Shown here: positions 32,286 to 42,229 of the stretch, piece by piece
How the letters are laid out: every line of letters starts with the position of its first letter
Position numbering within the stretch: position 1 is the stretch's first letter
Assembly: GCF_004795035.1 (NCBI RefSeq)
Contig: NZ_SSBK01000012.1
Coordinates: 107,793 to 171,792, forward strand
Length of the DNA: 64,000 nt
DNA from: Streptomyces sp. A0958
Lineage (GTDB): Bacteria > Actinomycetota > Actinomycetes > Streptomycetales > Streptomycetaceae
Reading direction: 5' to 3'
Made by a program: the position numbers and the translations under genes
The notes under the pieces: generated by a model
What the model was told of the DNA's origin: nothing
Seen by the model: only the letters and a program-made list of their open reading frames with translations
Databases searched by the model: none

Positions 32286-34417
32286 GAGGCATCCCCTTCC
32301 GGGGTGGTGGCCGGGGAGGTGGCGGTCGCCGGTGCGGGAGGGGCGCCGTGCGGCGCGTGTTCCGGTGCCTCGCCGCCGCCCCCGCCCCCGTCCCCGTCCG
32401 CGTCGGCCTGGGCGCCCGCGCCCCGCTCCCCGTGCCGGGCGGCGGCCACCACGGCCCACACCACCCAGACCAGGCCGAGCAGCCCGCGTACCCAGGCCGG
32501 GCTCAGCGGAATCCACGGGATCATGAACACGCCCTTGTCCAGCGCGTCCAGCAGGGTCAGGGCGCCGAGCGCCACGGTCACCCACGCCAGTACCGGCCTC
32601 GTCGGCCGCAGCGCCAGGCCGATGCCGGTCCACCACAGGCCGGTCAGCAGCAGGGCGACGGCCGGGACATAGGTGGAGGCGAGGTCCATGGTCGAGCCGG
32701 CCACGTCGAGGCCGAGGCCGATGACGCCGAGGACCGAGGCGGCCGTGGCGAGCCGGCTGGAGCGCAGCCGCCGCCACCACAGCACCCCGCCGACGAGGAC
32801 CAGGACCACGGCGATGCCCAGGGCGGCCTGCACCTCGATGCGCTCGATGCCGCGTGCCCCGTACCAGTCGCAGCCGGCCGGGAGCCGGCGTGCCCGTACG
32901 TCGTAGTCGGCGCAGATCAGCAGTTGGGCGAGTTTGACGGGTTCGCCGGCGATCCGGTCGGTGCTGCCGGAGACGGCGCCCCGCTTGTCGCCGCAGGTGG
33001 GCAGGGAGCGCGGGGTGGAGGCCCCGGTGTCCGACTGCCAGCAGTTGCCGTCGCCCTGGCCGTCCCACCAGACGTCGGTGCGGTTGGGGTGGGACGTGCC
33101 GTTCTTGTCCGTGCCGAGGTGGTTGTCCGCGTACCGGTTGTGGTGGGAGGTGTCGGTCTGCTTGCCGAGGGCGTTCTCGCCGCGGATGAAGGCGGGGACG
33201 GCGCTCAGGAAGAAGGCGGCGCGCTGCTGTCCGTAGATCCAGTTGTCCTCGTAGACGTTCCAGTTGCCGCCCGCGGTGATGATGCCGGTGCCCGGCGGCA
33301 TGGAGATCTGCGGGCAGACCACCCCGTCCTCGTAGCCGCGCTCGGCGGGCGGTTTGGCGCAGGTGCCGTCGGCGACGTAGCGGTAGTAGTCGGCGTTGTT
33401 GTCGTGGATCAGGTTGCGCTCGAAGCGGGCGTGGTTCTGCGGCAGTCCGGGGTGGCCGGGGAAGGCGCTGTCCATCGAGGCGCCGCCCATGTTGTGGTCG
33501 AACTCGTTGTCGTGGACGTAGACGGAGTCGCCCGCGGTGCCGGAGTAGCCGACCATGCTGTGGTGGCTGTGGCAGCCGGTGATCTCGATCGAGTAGCGCG
33601 GGACGTCGTAGCCGTAGCCGTCGTTGATGTCGGAGGCGCTGCCCGGGTAGATGCCGGAGTCGCCGTTGCCGTAGGACTCGCAGTTCTTGTACAGGCCGTG
33701 GTCGCTGGCGAAGGTCAGGAAGCCGTACTCGTCGTTCCAGCGGGTCAGGACGTCGTCGATGACGAAGCCGTCCTGGGCGAGGATGTAGAGCGAGTTGAAG
33801 GTGGTGCGCTGGGCGGTGAAGTTCTTGAAGTAGACGCCGTCGGAGCCGTCCGAGCGGATCGCGTTGAGCTTGCGGTACTTGGCGTCGATGACGACGTCCG
33901 TACGGGCCGCGCCGGTGCCCTCGATCTGGAGGTCCTTCTTGCCGAGGATCGCCACCAGGTTCTGGTTGTGCGGGCACTTGACCTGCTGGGCGTAGCTCAG
34001 GATCTGGTAGCCGAGCTTGGAGTCGGGGGCCTTGAGCCGGGTGCACTCCCCCTTCGGCGCGGGCAGCGAGGGCTCCTCCTCGTAGAGGCCGGGGAGGATC
34101 GCGATGGTCTTCCCGGGCCCGGTGACGGCGTCGACGGCCTGTTGCAGATGGCGGTAGCCGGAGGTGCGGCACCGCTCGAAGAGCTTCAGGTTCCTGGCTT
34201 TCAGGGCGTCGGGGAAGCCGGATATCCGGCGTTCGAAGTCGGCCCGGTCGGTCTTGCAGACCAGGAGGTCGGGCTCGCCGGTGCGGTACACGGGGACGCT
34301 GCCGGTGCCGTCGGGCAGGGTGACCGGCCGTTCCTCGTGCGCCTGGGCGGACGGGGCCGTGAGAAGGGCGGCGGCCAGGGCCGCCAGAACCACCAGAAGT
34401 CTTCGTGTCCACGACAT
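32282..34417 (-). CDS. Secreted right-handed parallel beta-helix protein with C-terminal membrane anchor
   Basis: A 711-residue protein with a signal peptide ending SAQAHEERP. Residues of roughly 100-470 are a right-handed beta-helix, with regularly spaced turns such as NCESYGNGDSGIYPG, SIEITGCHSHHSMVG and NVYEDNWIYGQQRA. The C-terminal quarter has four or five transmembrane helices and an acidic-Gly tail. The start ATG has no ribosome-binding site; TACTCT seven bases upstream suggests a leaderless message. Carbohydrate binding or cleavage is common for the fold, as is the NosD-type metal maturation role. Neither is proven. Confidence 0.8.
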   Translation of the reverse strand: MSWTRRLLVVLAALAAALLTAPSAQAHEERPVTLPDGTGSVPVYRTGEPDLLVCKTDRADFERRISGFPDALKARNLKLFERCRTSGYRHLQQAVDAVTGPGKTIAILPGLYEEEPSLPAPKGECTRLKAPDSKLGYQILSYAQQVKCPHNQNLVAILGKKDLQIEGTGAARTDVVIDAKYRKLNAIRSDGSDGVYFKNFTAQRTTFNSLYILAQDGFVIDDVLTRWNDEYGFLTFASDHGLYKNCESYGNGDSGIYPGSASDINDGYGYDVPRYSIEITGCHSHHSMVGYSGTAGDSVYVHDNEFDHNMGGASMDSAFPGHPGLPQNHARFERNLIHDNNADYYRYVADGTCAKPPAERGYEDGVVCPQISMPPGTGIITAGGNWNVYEDNWIYGQQRAAFFLSAVPAFIRGENALGKQTDTSHHNRYADNHLGTDKNGTSHPNRTDVWWDGQGDGNCWQSDTGASTPRSLPTCGDKRGAVSGSTDRIAGEPVKLAQLLICADYDVRARRLPAGCDWYGARGIERIEVQAALGIAVVLVLVGGVLWWRRLRSSRLATAASVLGVIGLGLDVAGSTMDLASTYVPAVALLLTGLWWTGIGLALRPTRPVLAWVTVALGALTLLDALDKGVFMIPWIPLSPAWVRGLLGLVWVVWAVVAAARHGERGAGAQADADGDGGGGGGEAPEHAPHGAPPAPATATSPATTPEGDAS

Positions 34418-34424
34418 GTGCGGG

Positions 34425-34430
34425 AGAGTA
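34425..34430 (-). promoter_or_regulatory. Leaderless -10 element of the beta-helix operon
   Basis: TACTCT on the minus strand ends seven bases before ATG 34417, with no Shine-Dalgarno. A GTTCAA about 17 bases further upstream is a weak -35 candidate. Confidence 0.4.
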
Positions 34431-34475
34431 GAGCATTGTTCAGCTTTTTGAACCCCTCATGCACGACGAATGCCG

Positions 34476-34504
34476 TTGACTCGCCCCGCTTCCATTTCTA
34501 CGGT
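34476..34504 (+). promoter_or_regulatory. Promoter of hmgA
   Basis: TTGACT at 34476-34481 and TACGGT at 34499-34504 are separated by 17 bases, a good match to the housekeeping sigma consensus. The expected start point leaves a leader of about 28 bases with GGGAG before the ATG. Confidence 0.6.
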
Positions 34505-34538
34505 TACCCATAGGATTCCTTCGGCACCGGGAGCGCAC

Positions 34539-35867
34539 ATGGGCGGCATCGAGCAGGCGAGGAAGACGGCGGAAGGGCTGGAGCATTCCGCCGGTTTCGG
34601 GAACCAGCACAGCTCACAGGCGGTGCCCGGAGCGCTGCCGCACGGCCGCAACTCGCCGCAGCGCGCCCCGCTGGGGCTCTACGCCGAGCAGCTGAGCGGC
34701 TCCGCGTTCACCGAGCCCCGCGCCCACAACCACCGCACGTGGCTCTACCGCATCCGCCCGTCGGCGGCCCACCCGCCGTTCACCCGGACCGGCAACGGCG
34801 CCCTGCGCACCGCCCCGTTCACCGAGACCGTCCCCGACCCGAACCGGCTGCGCTGGGACCCGCTCCCGGAGCCCGCGCCCGGCACGGACTTCCTGGCCGG
34901 CCTGTGGACCCTGGGCGGCAACGGCGACGCGGGACAGCGCACCGGCATGGCCGTGCACCTCTACCACGCCAACGCGGCCATGACGGACCGGGTGTTCAGC
35001 GACAGCGACGGCGAGCTGCTGATCGTGCCCGAGCACGGCGGCCTGCTGCTCCGCACCGAACTGGGCCTCCTGCGCGCCGAACCGGGCCATGTCGCCCTGA
35101 TCCCGCGCGGTGTCCGCTTCCGGGTCGAACTGCTCGACGCCACCGCCCGGGGGTACGTCTGCGAGAACTACGGCCGCCCCTTCACCCTCCCGGACCTGGG
35201 CCCGATCGGCGCCAACGGCCTGGCCAACGCACGGGACTTCCTCGCCCCGGTCGCCGCGTACGAGGACGTGGAGCGCCCGGTGGAGGTGGTCAACAAGTTC
35301 TGCGGCAACCTCTGGACGGCGACGTACGACCACTCGCCGCTCGATGTCGTCGCCTGGCACGGCAACCACACCCCGTACGTCTACGACCTGCACCGCTTCA
35401 ACGTGATCGGCTCCATCAGCTACGACCACCCGGACCCGTCGATCTTCACGGTGCTGACCTCGCCGTCGGACACGCCGGGTCTGGCCGGGGTCGACTTCGT
35501 GGTGTTCGCGCCGCGCTGGCTGGTCGGCGAGGACACCTTCCGCCCGCCGTACTTCCACCGCAACGTGATGAGCGAGTACATGGGCCTGATCGAGGGCGCG
35601 TACGACGCGAAGACGGCCGGCAAGGGCGGTTTCGTACCCGGCGGGGGCTCGCTGCACAACATGATGTCGGCGCACGGCCCGGACCGGGAGACCTTCGACC
35701 GGGCGAGCGCGGCGGAGCTGAAGCCGCAGAAGATCGACGACGGCCTGGCCTTCATGTTCGAGACCCGCTGGCCGGTCACCGCGACCGGGCAGGCGGCGAC
35801 GGCGGACCATCTGCAGCACGGCTACGACGACGTGTGGCAGGGTCTGAGCCGCAACTTCCAGCCGTGA
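34539..35867 (+). CDS. hmgA: Homogentisate 1,2-dioxygenase
   Basis: A 442-residue non-haem iron dioxygenase that opens the ring of homogentisate to maleylacetoacetate in tyrosine and phenylalanine breakdown. Diagnostic stretches are [18 protein letters not shown] at the N-terminus, [19 protein letters not shown], and the metal-binding [16 protein letters not shown] with a later HGPDRETF. Length matches the family. GGGAG precedes ATG 34539. The GntR gene 43 bases downstream is a likely pathway regulator. Other genes of the pathway are not in the window. Confidence 0.95.
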   Translation: MGGIEQARKTAEGLEHSAGFGNQHSSQAVPGALPHGRNSPQRAPLGLYAEQLSGSAFTEPRAHNHRTWLYRIRPSAAHPPFTRTGNGALRTAPFTETVPDPNRLRWDPLPEPAPGTDFLAGLWTLGGNGDAGQRTGMAVHLYHANAAMTDRVFSDSDGELLIVPEHGGLLLRTELGLLRAEPGHVALIPRGVRFRVELLDATARGYVCENYGRPFTLPDLGPIGANGLANARDFLAPVAAYEDVERPVEVVNKFCGNLWTATYDHSPLDVVAWHGNHTPYVYDLHRFNVIGSISYDHPDPSIFTVLTSPSDTPGLAGVDFVVFAPRWLVGEDTFRPPYFHRNVMSEYMGLIEGAYDAKTAGKGGFVPGGGSLHNMMSAHGPDRETFDRASAAELKPQKIDDGLAFMFETRWPVTATGQAATADHLQHGYDDVWQGLSRNFQP

Positions 35868-35910
35868 CGGACCCCGCCCGAGCCGGCGACGACACATGCA
35901 GGAGGCCCAG

Positions 35911-36696
35911 GTGCCGCAGCCCGCTCCGAACACCCCCGCCCCCCGGGGCACCGCCTTCGCGCCCGACTCACTGGTCCTGAACCGCAAGCTGCCGCTGTGG
36001 TACCAGGTCTCGCAGTCGCTGCGCGCCTCGATACTGGGCCGCGCACCGGACGCCACGCTGCGGCTGCCCACCGAGGAGCAGCTGGCCGCGCACTACGGGG
36101 TCAGCGTCCTGACCATGCGCCAGGCGCTGAAGGAGCTGGAGACGGAGGGCCTGATCAGCCGGCACCGGCGGCGCGGCACGTTCATCGAGCCGCGCGCCCG
36201 CCGGGGTTCACCGGTCCGGCTGCTCGGCTCGATCGACGCGATCGTGGCCCAGCAGTCGGGCGAGCGCAGCACCTTGCTCGACCACGGCCCGGTCCCCGTG
36301 CCGGGCGAGGTCGCGGAGCACTTCCCGGACTGCGCCGAGGTCGTCGGCTACCGCCGGCTGCGGTGCGACGAGGCGAGCGGCGAGCCGACCAACTGGGCGC
36401 AGAACTGGGTGCATCCGCAGGTCGCGGCCGGCCTGGACGTGGCCGACCTCGACCGCTGGCCGATGACCAAGGTGCTGCGCGACCGCGTCGGTGTCCCGAT
36501 CTCCCGGATCACCGACACGGTCGAGGCCCGGCTCGCCGACCCGGCCACCGCCGAACTGCTCCGGGTTCCGCTGCTGAGCCCGATCCTGTACTACACGGGC
36601 ATCGCGTACGACGGGAGCGGCCGGGTGGTCGACGTGGCGCAGATCCGCTACCGGGGCGACCGCTTCTCCTTCTCGGTCACGGTGGAGGCGCACTGA
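35911..36696 (+). CDS. GntR/HutC-family regulator next to hmgA
   Basis: A 261-residue GntR protein. The winged helix is at about residues 27-95 (LPTEEQLAAHYGVSVLTMRQ, then LISRHRRRGTFIEP). A UTRA effector domain ends in YRGDRFSFSVTVEAH. GTG 35911 has AGGAGG at ideal distance, so I prefer it to ATG 35896. Its position behind hmgA suggests control of homogentisate breakdown with a small aromatic ligand, but no operator could be defined. Confidence 0.88.
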   Translation: MPQPAPNTPAPRGTAFAPDSLVLNRKLPLWYQVSQSLRASILGRAPDATLRLPTEEQLAAHYGVSVLTMRQALKELETEGLISRHRRRGTFIEPRARRGSPVRLLGSIDAIVAQQSGERSTLLDHGPVPVPGEVAEHFPDCAEVVGYRRLRCDEASGEPTNWAQNWVHPQVAAGLDVADLDRWPMTKVLRDRVGVPISRITDTVEARLADPATAELLRVPLLSPILYYTGIAYDGSGRVVDVAQIRYRGDRFSFSVTVEAH

Positions 36697-36823
36697 CGCC
36701 CTTCCGGCCGCCCGGGGGCGCGCATGGCCCGCCGGGGCGCCCTGCCGCCGGGCGCGGCGGCGCCGTTACGATGCCGGGGAAGGCGGCGGACGGGGCCCGG
36801 CGGGCGACGGGGAGGACGACACG

Positions 36824-38068
36824 GTGGCAGCACCGGCAGCGGCCGGCTCCGGCGAGGGCCCGCGCTCCCCGCTCCTCGACGACCTCATGCCGTGGTCGGT
36901 ACGGCCGCTGCGGACCGGGCGCCCCTGGGTGACCGCCCCGGACGCGGCGTCGCTGCGGGCCCGCTGGGACCGCCTGGTGCGGGCCTCGGGCGAGGAACGC
37001 GACCGGCTGTTCGCCCCCACCCGTTCCCGTACGCAGCACACTGCGGTGGCCGCCCTGCCCGGCCGCTCCGGCACCACCGGCCGCTTCGCCCGCGAGTCGG
37101 GCCCCTGCCCGGAGCCGGTACGCGTCCTGCACGGGCCGTACGACGAGCAGTGGCTGCTCCCCGACCACCGCCTGATCGACGTGGCCCGGCCGGAACTGTG
37201 GCGGGTCGCCGACGGCCACCAGCTCTTCGTCGTCGAGCACGGCCGGGTGCCCCGGGACTCCGGCCCCGCCCTCTCGGTGACGACGCTGCTCCCCGACGGC
37301 CACTCCCCGGCGGGCCGCCCCGGCCGCGTCCGCCCGCTGTACCGCCGCCCCGGCGGCCTCGAACCCAACCTGGCCCCGGGCCTGCTCCCGCTGCTGCGGG
37401 CCCGCCACGGGGACGCGGTCACCGCCGAGTCGGCGCTCGCCTGGATTCTGGCGGCGGCCCGCCCCTCCCCCGCCGGCTGCGTGGTCCCGCTGCCCGCCGG
37501 CACCGTGCACTGGGCGTCGGGGGTCGAGCTGGGCCATGAGCTGCTGCGGCTCCAGCTGCGCGGGGCACGCGGCGCGGAACGCCCCCGGCTGCCGGGCGGG
37601 CAGCGCCCGTACGTCCGGGCCGCCGTGCCGCCGGACCCGACGCCCCTGTCGTACGACGCCGAGGAGCGGGTGCTGAGCCTCGGTACGGGGCGCGTCTCGC
37701 CGGTGCCCGCCGGTGCGTGGGAGTTCCGGGTGGGCGGCGTACGCGTGCTGGAGCTGTGGTTCGAGCGCCGGACGGCGGTGCCCGGGGCTGCGGGGCCGCA
37801 GGCGTCGGGCCTGGAGGCGATGGGCCCGCGTAGCTGGCCGCAGGAGTGGACCTCGGAGCTGCTGGAGCTGATCACGCTGCTGGCCCTGCTCGCCGAGCTG
37901 CGGCCCCGGCAGGAGGAACTGGCCGACGCGCTGGAGGCCGGCCCGGAGATCGGTGTGGAGGACCTGCGCACGGCGGGCGTGCTGCCGGTGCCGGATGCGG
38001 CCCGGCGCCCCGCGTCCGTACTGGACCACCAGGAGGAGGGGCCCGACGGGCAGTTCGCGCTGCTGTGA
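36824..38068 (+). CDS. Stand-alone protein like the C-terminal part of type ISP restriction-modification enzymes
   Basis: A 414-residue protein starting at GTG with GGAGG eight bases upstream. The segment VRVLHGPYDEQWLLPDHRLIDVARPELWRV, in pieces, matches the pattern I associate with proteins annotated type ISP restriction/modification enzyme in Streptomyces. It has no nuclease, helicase or methyltransferase motif. Later parts are Pro- and Arg-rich with ELLELITLLALLAELRP near the end. It may be a retained target-recognition-type domain with a new role. No partner gene is adjacent. Confidence 0.6.
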   Translation: MAAPAAAGSGEGPRSPLLDDLMPWSVRPLRTGRPWVTAPDAASLRARWDRLVRASGEERDRLFAPTRSRTQHTAVAALPGRSGTTGRFARESGPCPEPVRVLHGPYDEQWLLPDHRLIDVARPELWRVADGHQLFVVEHGRVPRDSGPALSVTTLLPDGHSPAGRPGRVRPLYRRPGGLEPNLAPGLLPLLRARHGDAVTAESALAWILAAARPSPAGCVVPLPAGTVHWASGVELGHELLRLQLRGARGAERPRLPGGQRPYVRAAVPPDPTPLSYDAEERVLSLGTGRVSPVPAGAWEFRVGGVRVLELWFERRTAVPGAAGPQASGLEAMGPRSWPQEWTSELLELITLLALLAELRPRQEELADALEAGPEIGVEDLRTAGVLPVPDAARRPASVLDHQEEGPDGQFALL

Positions 38069-38077
38069 CGCGCGGCG

Positions 38078-38704
38078 TCACCGAGGGGGCAGGTCCTGGT
38101 CCGGCAGGGCGACCGGCCGGTCCAGGGCGCCCAGCAGGCAGACGAAGCTGGACTCCAGGAACGCGCCGAGTTCGGCGAGGGCGTCCGGCTCGTCCAGCGG
38201 CCAGCTGGTGACGGCCTCCTCGGCGAAGGCCATCCAGGCGCGGGTGGCGACGGGCAGCCGGGGCGACTGCGGCATCCCGAGCCGCCGTTGCCCCTCCTCC
38301 ACCCGGCGGGCGAGCGTGCCGCGGGTCGCTTCGACGATGTCCTCGACGGCGGGGTGGCTGCCGGCGGCGCCCCGGACGAGGGCGAGGTAGACCTTGCGGT
38401 GCTCGGTGACGTACGCGACGAACCCGGCGATGAACGCCCGCAGCCAGGCGACGGGCTCCAGCGAGGCGTCCGGCTCGGTGGCGGCGGCGAAGTCGTCGCA
38501 CTTCTGCCGCACGACGGAGCGGTAGAAGTCGCGCTTGGAGTCGAAATAGTGGAAGAGCAGGCCCTTCGATATGCCGGCGCGACGGGCCACGGCGTCGGTG
38601 GAAAGCTCGTCCAGGGAGCGATCGGCAAGCATGTCCACGCCAATCGCCACCAATTGCGCCCTCCGCTCGTCGGGGCTCAGGCGCGCGGCTCGCTTCTCGG
38701 GCAT
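38078..38704 (-). CDS. TetR-family transcriptional regulator
   Basis: A 208-residue TetR protein beginning MPEKRAARLSPDERRAQLVA, with HTH sequence GISKGLLFHYFDSKRDFYRS. The stops of this gene and the ISP-like gene lie in one 15-base palindrome, TGACGC-GCG-GCGTCA. Its message appears leaderless (TACACT six bases before the ATG), and a perfect 12-base palindrome sits just upstream. That fits self-repression. The targets are not evident. Confidence 0.87.
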   Translation of the reverse strand: MPEKRAARLSPDERRAQLVAIGVDMLADRSLDELSTDAVARRAGISKGLLFHYFDSKRDFYRSVVRQKCDDFAAATEPDASLEPVAWLRAFIAGFVAYVTEHRKVYLALVRGAAGSHPAVEDIVEATRGTLARRVEEGQRRLGMPQSPRLPVATRAWMAFAEEAVTSWPLDEPDALAELGAFLESSFVCLLGALDRPVALPDQDLPPR

Positions 38705-38710
38705 GTCGAC

Positions 38711-38735
38711 AGTGTAGAAGTATTTCGGCACCGAA
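38711..38735 (-). promoter_or_regulatory. Leaderless promoter and palindrome of tetR
   Basis: On the minus strand TACACT (38716-38711) ends six bases before the ATG. TTCGG-CA-CCGAA at 38724-38735 (12 bases, ends perfectly paired) lies between the -35 and -10 positions, a typical place for an autorepressor site. Confidence 0.45.
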
Positions 38736-38870
38736 TTACCTCTCCACCCATTTCGGCCCATCGAATACGGTGCGTGACCGGGCGCGGACATGGCGACGCG
38801 CCACTGCCGACTCCGGGGATGACGGAAGAGCGGGCAGCAGCGCGATGCGGGGACCGGAGCCGCTTTCGGG

Positions 38871-39134
38871 TCAGCGGCGGCTACCGAAGAGCGAGCGCCG
38901 CAGTCGGCGCAGTGGCGCGAAGAGCGAGACCCGTGCACTTCTGCTGCGGCGGCTGTGCGCGGCGTCGCGCGAGGTGAGCTCGCGCATCAGCAGCGTCGCT
39001 TCCGCGGACTCGCGCTGCGGGACGACGGGGCCGCCCAGCACCGCGAGATGGCGGTCGAGGCGCGAACTCGTCGCGCTGCTCCCGCATGTAATGGCAGGCA
39101 CGCGCGCCCTGCTGCGCACCGTTATCTGTTCCAT
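38871..39134 (-). CDS. Small basic protein, 87 residues
   Basis: Not assigned to a family. It begins MEQITVRSRARVPAITCGSS and ends in the strongly basic SLFAPLRRLRRSLFGSRR. The central part (SSRLDRHLAVLGGPVVPQRE, then LLMRELTSRDAAHSRR) has good codon usage. The ATG has GGGGAG five bases upstream. I recall similar short proteins in other Streptomyces genomes, but cannot confirm. An RNA- or nucleic-acid-binding role would fit the charge. Confidence 0.6.
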   Translation of the reverse strand: MEQITVRSRARVPAITCGSSATSSRLDRHLAVLGGPVVPQRESAEATLLMRELTSRDAAHSRRSRSARVSLFAPLRRLRRSLFGSRR

Positions 39135-39299
39135 GTCACTCCCCACCCGTACGAGGGCACTCGGCCCGGGCAGGTTAACCCTATCGCCCCGCGCCGACAC
39201 TCGTGTATCCCGGGCGCAGGATTGCGCACACATATACGGAGGTTGACGAGCCGTCGACGAATCCGCCCGATTCCGGGGCGAGTTGGTCAGCCTGCGGAA

Positions 39300-39323
39300 G
39301 GCGCGCCCCTTCCGGGGCGCGCC
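39300..39323 (-). terminator. Terminator of the SGNH hydrolase gene
   Basis: GGCGCGCCCC at 39300-39309 pairs perfectly with GGGGCGCGCC at 39314-39323 over a TTCC tetraloop. It starts six bases downstream of the stop codon. Confidence 0.8.
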
Positions 39324-39328
39324 GGAGG

Positions 39329-40129
39329 TCAGTCGAGCGCGTTGAGCACGGGCAGGTAGCCGCCGGACTGCCCGGCGGCGAGGGGGTGGTACGACTCGCC
39401 GATGTTGAGCAGGTTGAGACTGTGCAGCCAGGCGCTTCCCGAGCAGATCTCGTGCCCGCTGAACTTGGCGGCGACGTCACCGAAGCTGAAGCCGTGGTCG
39501 GCGGCGCGCTTGGCGGTGGCGGCGTTGAGGTAGTCGGCGGCGCCGTTGATGGCGGTGCGCACCTTCTCGCTCAGACCGACGATGCAGCTGCCGCCGATCT
39601 TGTAGAAGCGCGGGTAGCCGAGGACGACGACGTGGGCGGAGGGGGCCTTGGCGCTGATCGCGTCGTACACCGAGTTGAGCTTGCCCGGCAGGGTGGTGTC
39701 GACATAGCTGCGGGCGGCGGCGATCCGGTTGAGGCAGGTGGTCTCCGACTGGAGGACACAGGTCGTCATGACGTCCGCGAAGCCCGCGTCGTTGCCGCCG
39801 ACGGAGATCGAGACGAGGTCGGTCGAGGAGTTGAGCGGCCCGAGCTGATTGGCGGTCACGTCGCCGGTGACCGCTCCCGAACAGGCGGTGAAGGCGAAGG
39901 AGGAGGGCGAGTGGGCGGCGGCCCACAGGGAGGGGTAGGCCAGCGTGCTGCGCTTGCAGCTCCCGCTGGAGCTGATGTAACTGCCGGAGCCGACACCCGA
40001 GGAGTACGAGTCCCCGAGAGCGACGTAGTCGACGGACGGTGCGGCGTTCGCGGTGGCTGCCCCGGTCAGGGCGATGACGGCGCCGAACAGGAGCGAGGAC
40101 GAGAATGCCACGAGTCTGGACAATTTCAC
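39329..40129 (-). CDS. Secreted SGNH/GDSL esterase-lipase
   Basis: A 266-residue secreted esterase with a Sec signal ending TGAATANAAP. Block I is ALGDSYSSG with nucleophile Ser41. Block III is SVGGNDAGF, and the C-terminal catalytic His is in IGESYHPLAAG. The sequence closely follows the Streptomyces rimosus-type extracellular lipase with its paired cysteines (SSGSCKRST, FTACSGAV, TTCVLQSETTC). GTG 40129 has GGGAG upstream. Substrates are expected to be p-nitrophenyl-type and lipid esters. Confidence 0.93.
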   Translation of the reverse strand: MKLSRLVAFSSSLLFGAVIALTGAATANAAPSVDYVALGDSYSSGVGSGSYISSSGSCKRSTLAYPSLWAAAHSPSSFAFTACSGAVTGDVTANQLGPLNSSTDLVSISVGGNDAGFADVMTTCVLQSETTCLNRIAAARSYVDTTLPGKLNSVYDAISAKAPSAHVVVLGYPRFYKIGGSCIVGLSEKVRTAINGAADYLNAATAKRAADHGFSFGDVAAKFSGHEICSGSAWLHSLNLLNIGESYHPLAAGQSGGYLPVLNALD

Positions 40130-40345
40130 GGAATCTCCCTTGGACCGACCGGCAGGATCTCTGCCTACTCAGTGGTAGCAGTGCGGACGCCATCTTTGGA
40201 AGTGTTCATGCCAAGTCGAACGGATGAGCTTTTACCGTCGTCCTCATGACGCCGCGTCAGCCACCGCCCCGCTCAACGTCCACGGCCGCGCGAAGGTCAC
40301 GAAACCCGGGTGCGTCGCATGCCCCCGTGCCGGATCATGGACGTC

Positions 40346-41440
<1,095 letters not shown>

Positions 41441-41466
41441 GGGACCACTCACCCAACGAGGTCGGA

Positions 41467-41487
41467 GGGGCGCCTATTTGACGCCCC
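41467..41487 (+). terminator. Weak hairpin after the AAA ATPase
   Basis: GGGGCG at 41467-41472 pairs with CGCCCC at 41482-41487 over a nine-base, AT-containing loop. It lies 27 bases after the stop. Confidence 0.4.
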
Positions 41488-41597
41488 ACCAACCACGTCG
41501 GTGTCCCGCGTCACATCGGCGGTCACCGCGTCGCGGGCCCGGCGAGCCAATGGTCTACTCCATTCGAATCGGACCGGCTTCGGACGAGGAGAGCCCC

Positions 41598-41732
41598 GTG
41601 CTCCGGCTGATGCGGCAGCACCTGCTGTCCCACTGGGGCCGTTCGCCGGCCCTGCTCGTCGGGATTCTGGTGGCCGTCTCGTCACTCGTCGCCCTGTCGG
41701 CCACCACCGAGACCAAGGGGCAGGTCCACTGA
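41598..41732 (+). CDS. Small single-pass membrane peptide, 44 residues
   Basis: The frame from GTG 41598 has GGAG seven bases upstream. It encodes a basic N-terminus (LRLMRQHLLSHWGRS) followed by one transmembrane helix, PALLVGILVAVSSLVALSA, and a short polar tail. Positive-inside charge predicts a cytoplasmic N-terminus. No family known to me. Good codon usage and the ribosome site support it as real. Confidence 0.5.
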   Translation: MLRLMRQHLLSHWGRSPALLVGILVAVSSLVALSATTETKGQVH

Positions 41733-41785
41733 TTCCCCGGCGGGTCCGGGGCCACGCCCACGCCGGTCCTGGACCCGCCCTCACC

Positions 41786-42160
41786 TCAGCCCGTGTACAC
41801 CGCCCGCACCGCGTCCTGGGCCAGTTCCAGGGCGCGGGCGCGGGAGAGGCCCAGGCGGTGGGCGTGTTGCGCGTAGTCGCGGGCCGCGGTGGCGGCGTTG
41901 CGGTCGGCGGTGTCCCCCGCGGCGGCGATGAACGTGCCGTTGCGGCCGCGGGTCTCGATGACGCCGTCCGCCTCCAGCGTGCGGTAGGCCTTGGCGACCG
42001 TGTTGGCGGCGAGGCCCAGTTCCTCGGCGAGGCCGCGTACCGTCGGGAGTTTGTAGCCGACCGGGAGCGCGCCGGAGCGGGCCTGTTCGGAAATCTGCGT
42101 GCGCAACTGCTCGTACGGGGCGGTGCCGGATTCCGGGTCCACAGCGATCTTCAGAGTCAC
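41786..42160 (-). CDS. Short GntR-family regulator (YtrA type)
   Basis: A 124-residue GntR protein with only the DNA-binding domain (PYEQLRTQISEQARSGALPV, then GLAANTVAKAYRTLEADGVI) and a short helical tail, the layout of the YtrA subfamily. Such regulators usually repress adjacent ABC transporter genes, but none is here. It starts at GTG 42160 with AGGAG somewhat far upstream. It is divergent from the GNAT gene. Confidence 0.85.
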   Translation of the reverse strand: MTLKIAVDPESGTAPYEQLRTQISEQARSGALPVGYKLPTVRGLAEELGLAANTVAKAYRTLEADGVIETRGRNGTFIAAAGDTADRNAATAARDYAQHAHRLGLSRARALELAQDAVRAVYTG

Positions 42161-42216
42161 GGGCCGATTGTCTCCTACCGGCGGAAAATGGGAGGCGGGC
42201 GGGCCGGGGGCATGGG

Positions 42217-42222
42217 TACGGT
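42217..42222 (+). promoter_or_regulatory. Leaderless -10 element of the GNAT gene
   Basis: TACGGT is followed by seven bases and ATG 42230, with no ribosome-binding sequence between. This decides the start in favour of 42230 over in-frame ATGs at 42188 and 42212. Confidence 0.4.
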
Positions 42223-42229
42223 CCAGGCC

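Noticed and set aside
31476..34436. A single 986-codon minus-strand frame joining the lipoprotein region to sequence upstream
   Set aside because: Only its last 269 codons are real. Upstream of ATG 32285 the correct frame for the beta-helix protein is a different one, and the composite N-terminus is Arg/Pro-rich nonsense.
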